DNA of 64,000 bases from Acinetobacter beijerinckii CIP 110307 (GTDB lineage: Bacteria; Pseudomonadota; Gammaproteobacteria; Pseudomonadales; Moraxellaceae). Under the pieces are notes generated by a model. The model saw only the letters and a list, made by a program, of their open reading frames with translations. It was not told where the DNA came from and ran no database searches. How positions within the stretch are numbered: the stretch's first letter is position 1; the number at the start of each line of letters is the position of its first letter. Both the position numbers and the translations under genes were made by a program. Of this stretch, positions 63,825 through 64,000 are shown one piece after another. The stretch spans positions 538,084 to 602,083 of the forward strand of contig NZ_KB849766.1 in assembly GCF_000369005.1 (NCBI RefSeq). The letters are read 5' to 3'.

Positions 63825-64000
63825 CCTGAGGTTTGACGTCGCTGTACGCCTACCTCAATGTCGTCAATAAAGTTTTGGCTACGCTTATGATAGATTTTGC
63901 TATATACACTGGTCTTATAGTGACTACCTCGGCTTAAGAGACGAGATACGGCGAGGTTGCTTTGTTGATTTTTTCCGCTATATAAAATTGGTGCATTATA
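63725..64000 (-). pseudogene. cdiB: cdiB fragment (TpsB outer-membrane transporter), runs off window
   Basis: In another minus-strand frame the right edge encodes part of a ShlB/FhaC/CdiB barrel: SGKNQQSNLAVSRLLSRGSH, then KTSVYSKIYHKRSQNFIDDI and EVGVQRRQTSGWNAGLQHR. CdiB resemblance stops at about 63,793-63,803, where the sequence switches to CdiA-CT-type coding in a different frame. The cdiB frame then continues out of register to a stop at 63725-63727. The intact 5' part should lie beyond the window. Confidence 0.7.

Overview
The window reads as a contiguous piece of chromosome from an Acinetobacter species outside the A. baumannii core group. Support comes from the AT-rich base composition, the gene repertoire (dimeric Icd plus a monomeric NADP isocitrate dehydrogenase, GTP-type PckG, NfuA, GroESL) and a chromosomal GNAT gene that closely resembles the intrinsic AAC(6')-I acetyltransferases of that genus. 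I see no rRNA, tRNA, CRISPR array, insertion sequence or intact prophage.

Layout. 1-5.3 kb: truncated Fsr-type efflux pump with a divergent AraC regulator, glutaminase-STAS, a second-type peptide deformylase, small conserved proteins and UspA. 5.5-10.8 kb: FadL-type porin, two-domain M16 peptidase, PhzF-like isomerase, DUF4442 hotdog protein. 11-17.8 kb: icd divergent from rluE (same arrangement as in E. coli), an AT-rich orphan membrane protein, the monomeric IDH with a duplicated promoter, and a decayed transthyretin-like (HIU hydrolase) gene. 17.8-24.6 kb: M61 peptidase, DacC-type carboxypeptidase, NDH-2, SlyD, photolyase. 24.7-31.6 kb: an exopolysaccharide-type locus: degenerate-GGDEF membrane protein, unknown membrane protein, processive GT2 synthase, BcsB-like periplasmic subunit, predicted TIM-barrel lipoprotein, and a convergent TPR/beta-barrel outer-membrane protein of NfrA/PgaA type. 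31.8-46.8 kb: VIT-family transporter, nitronate monooxygenase, Ppk1, MtgA, rhomboid, the tesA/ybbA/ybbP cluster, AAC(6')-like acetyltransferase, beta-carbonic anhydrase, exported lipase-like hydrolase, Fur-type TonB receptor. 47-55.9 kb: NfuA, second rhomboid, a lipoprotein sulfatase overlapping its own lipoprotein formylglycine-generating enzyme, a LuxR regulator, pdxB-epmA, dgkA, an outer-membrane barrel. 56-62.2 kb: groESL with a visible sigma-32 promoter, a lipid kinase/metallophosphoesterase pair, pckG. 62.5-64 kb: a contact-dependent inhibition remnant, in which a cdiB fragment is joined directly to a cdiA C-terminal toxin region followed by a probable immunity gene.

How genes work together. 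The best candidate for an under-described system is the synthase-dependent polysaccharide locus at 24,754-31,585. It has the logic of cellulose/PNAG/N4-glycan systems (synthase, periplasmic partner, glycosidase-like lipoprotein, TPR-porin) but its putative control protein has a GGDEF fold signature without the GGDEF motif, and there is an unrecognised partner. Central carbon control also stands out: two non-homologous isocitrate dehydrogenases lie 2 kb apart, and the monomeric one is driven by two tandem near-identical promoters, each with the same palindrome at an activator-like position. All family assignments are from reading motifs, not from database searches.
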